Shown: one piece after another, positions 6,275 to 7,743 of the stretch
Numbering within the stretch: the stretch's first letter is position 1
How the letters are laid out: every line of letters begins with the position of its first letter
Source: Archangiaceae bacterium
GTDB lineage: Bacteria; Myxococcota; Myxococcia; Myxococcales; Myxococcaceae
Length of the DNA: 7,743 nucleotides
Direction of reading: 5' to 3'
NCBI GenBank assembly: GCA_023248915.1
Contig: JAHFDQ010000259.1
Location: 529-8,271, forward strand
Notes under the pieces: generated by a model
Seen by the model: the letters and a program-made list of their open reading frames with translations, nothing else
Told to the model about the DNA's origin: nothing
Databases searched by the model: none
Translations under genes and position numbers: made by a program

Positions 6275-6970
6275 ATGCGCGCGGTGGTGTTCCAGCACGA
6301 AGCCCACGAAGACCTGGCCCGCCTCGGCCCGGCGCTGTCCGAGGCCGGCTTCTCGGTCGTCCGACGATTCCGCGCGGTCGAGCGCCTGGACGTGGACGCC
6401 GACCTCCTGGTGGTGATGGGCGGCTCGATGGGCGTGTACGACTCCGGCCAGCACCCCTTCCTGAAGGCAGAGCTGGCCCTGCTGTCCGAGCGGCTCGCCC
6501 AGGACCGGCCCTGCCTCGGAATCTGCCTGGGCGCGCAGTTGATGGCCACGGCGGCGGGCAGCGAGGTATTCCTCGGGAAGAACGGCTTCGAAGTGGGCGC
6601 GGCCCCTGTGCGCTGGACGCGCGAGGCGCTGGCGGACCCGGTGGTGGCCGGCGTCGGCGCGCGCACGGTGGTCGCGCACTGGCACGCGGACACCTTCCGG
6701 CATGTGCCGCGGGCGACGCTCCTGGCCTCGACCGACCGGTACACCCAGCAGGCGTTCCGGCTGGGCAAGTCGTACGCCTTCCAGTTCCACCCCGAGCTCG
6801 GGGCGGACGAGTTCGGCCGGTGGATCGACGAGGGCTCGGAAGCGCTGACCGCGGCCGGCAAGGACGTCGCTGCGCTGCGCGCGCAATTGCCCAAGCTGAA
6901 GGCGGCCGAGGCCGAGCTGGGCGACCTCTGCGCCCGGCTGGCCCGGCACTTCGCGCGCGCCGCGGGCTGA
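6275..6970 (+). CDS. Class I glutamine amidotransferase, GMP synthase-like (stand-alone)
   Basis: A 231-residue cytosolic protein with the triad-type glutaminase fold, which releases ammonia from glutamine for an acceptor reaction. MGGSMGVYD at 48-56 forms the oxyanion region, the nucleophile is Cys84 in GICLGAQLMA, and the His172/Glu174 pair lies in FQFHPE. Its length fits the GuaA-N-terminal-like family and includes a charged helical tail after about 180. No ATP-pyrophosphatase or other synthase domain is attached, and none is encoded nearby, so the acceptor is unknown. Such proteins are often annotated as GMP synthase glutamine amidotransferase domain proteins; some relatives cut gamma-glutamyl compounds instead. 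No Shine-Dalgarno is visible before ATG 6275, so translation may be leaderless or weak. The gene is divergent from the SDR operon and ends 16 bp before the convergent Hsp33 gene. Confidence 0.88.
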   Translation: MRAVVFQHEAHEDLARLGPALSEAGFSVVRRFRAVERLDVDADLLVVMGGSMGVYDSGQHPFLKAELALLSERLAQDRPCLGICLGAQLMATAAGSEVFLGKNGFEVGAAPVRWTREALADPVVAGVGARTVVAHWHADTFRHVPRATLLASTDRYTQQAFRLGKSYAFQFHPELGADEFGRWIDEGSEALTAAGKDVAALRAQLPKLKAAEAELGDLCARLARHFARAAG

Positions 6971-6986
6971 GCCGGGCCGCGTCGCG

Positions 6987-7743
6987 TCAGCTCGCGCCGT
7001 CGATGAGGGCCTGTAGCTCTCGGGCAGACACCGCGTGACGCTCGCCACAGAAGTGGCAGGTGACCTCCGCCTTGCCCTGCTCGGCGAGAATCGACTGCAG
7101 CTCGCCCTTCCCCAGCGCGGCGAGCATGGTGAGCACTCCCTCGCGCGTGCAGGTGCAGGCGAAGCGCACCGGCGTGCCGCCGACCTGCTCGAAGGTTGCC
7201 CCGGAGAAGATTTCACGCGCCAGCGCCGCGGCCTCGACGCCCCTTGCGCCCACCGCTTCGTCGAGGGCCCCCTGCAACCGGTCGCCGAGCCTGGCCAGCG
7301 CGTCGAGATCGCCCCCCGGCAACGCCTGCAGCAGCGCTCCCGCCACCGCAGCGAGCTGTCCCGCGCCGTCCCGGGTGGCGGCAAGCGCCACGCGGGTGGG
7401 CACCTGGTCGGACGCTGTGAAATAGGCTTCGAGGTCGCGCGCCAGGTCGAACGCACCGAGTTCGACGGAAGACCGGTAGAACTCGGCGCTTCCCAGGTCC
7501 TTCAGCACCGAGAGGAACCCGGAATTGCCCAGCGCCGGCCGCCAGCGGTGCTCGCCGCGTGCGCCCTCGACGTCGATGAGCGGGTTCTTCACGTACCCGC
7601 GCAGCGTGCCGTCGGCGCTCGCGTCGACGAACAGCCCGCGCAGCGGCCCGTCGCACTCGAGCTGCAGGTTGACCCGAGCCTCGCCCTTCTGCAACGACGA
7701 CAACAGCGCGCCCCCCGCCAGCGCCTGCGCCAGCAGCGCCCCC
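6987..7743 (-). CDS. hslO: Hsp33 redox-regulated chaperone (HslO), N terminus off the window
   Basis: Hsp33 is a cytosolic holdase that binds unfolding proteins under oxidative stress. The frame is open to the window edge (last full codon 7740-7742), giving about 251 visible residues. Against about 292 in E. coli, some 40 N-terminal residues are missing. A TTG at 7703 is internal, not the start: residues before it (ALLAQALAGGAL) continue the family helix. Core matches include ECDGPLRGL, the DLEAYFTASDQVPTR segment and the C-terminal zinc site. Counting from codon 7703, the zinc ligands are Cys183 and Cys185 (ACTC) and Cys216 and Cys219 (CHFC), with 30 residues between the pairs. Their presence indicates a working thiol switch, in which disulfide formation releases zinc and activates the chaperone. 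It is convergent with the amidotransferase gene, with no terminator visible in the 16-bp gap. Confidence 0.95.
   Translation of the reverse strand, partial: GALLAQALAGGALLSSLQKGEARVNLQLECDGPLRGLFVDASADGTLRGYVKNPLIDVEGARGEHRWRPALGNSGFLSVLKDLGSAEFYRSSVELGAFDLARDLEAYFTASDQVPTRVALAATRDGAGQLAAVAGALLQALPGGDLDALARLGDRLQGALDEAVGARGVEAAALAREIFSGATFEQVGGTPVRFACTCTREGVLTMLAALGKGELQSILAEQGKAEVTCHFCGERHAVSARELQALIDGAS

Noticed and set aside
6971..6986. A bidirectional terminator between the amidotransferase and Hsp33 genes
   Set aside because: The 16-bp gap has no adequate hairpin or T-run.
7701..7703. TTG at 7703 as the start of Hsp33
   Set aside because: The frame stays open to the window edge, and the residues upstream match the conserved Hsp33 N-terminal helix.

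Overview
The window is high-GC DNA (about 70% by eye) with dense genes, strong G/C third-codon bias and short gaps. Gene content and protein style suggest a Myxococcota-type (delta-proteobacterial) chromosome. That placement is inference from composition and protein resemblance; no rRNA or other marker gene is present. I see no phage, insertion sequence, CRISPR array or tRNA.

Layout. (1) 1-250 is a non-coding leader with a spaced inverted repeat. (2) 251-3001 (+) encodes a very long GlmS-type glutamine:fructose-6-phosphate amidotransferase of 916 residues, with an N-terminal Ntn glutaminase domain and two SIS domains. It carries two extra segments relative to the roughly 609-residue E. coli enzyme, one of them alanine-rich with an internal 42-bp tandem duplication. 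(3) 3051-4013 (+) encodes an aldo/keto reductase that closely resembles animal voltage-gated K+ channel beta subunits but keeps a full catalytic tetrad. (4) 4014-4550 has no convincing gene. It holds an imperfect inverted repeat, a run of ten C and a small ORF that opens like a signal peptide. (5) 4551-6211 (-) is a two-gene operon of short-chain dehydrogenases/reductases, joined by an ATGA stop/start overlap. (6) A 63-bp divergent intergenic region contains two 12-bp-spaced heptamers. (7) 6275-6970 (+) encodes a stand-alone class I glutamine amidotransferase of the GMP-synthase type. (8) 6987-7743 (-) encodes the redox chaperone Hsp33 (HslO), whose N terminus runs off the window.

How the genes relate. 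GlmS makes glucosamine-6-phosphate for peptidoglycan and LPS. The AKR gene follows it on the same strand after 49 bp and may be cotranscribed. The SDR pair is translationally coupled and may act in sequential or related carbonyl/alcohol redox steps on an unknown substrate. Four redox-linked genes (the AKR, two SDRs and Hsp33) sit within 5 kb, but nothing shows they form one pathway. Most of the window looks like ordinary chromosomal housekeeping and oxidoreductase content. The least ordinary item is the enlarged GlmS with its repeat-bearing alanine-rich insert and altered glutamine-site loop. I found no clear evidence of a wholly new system.
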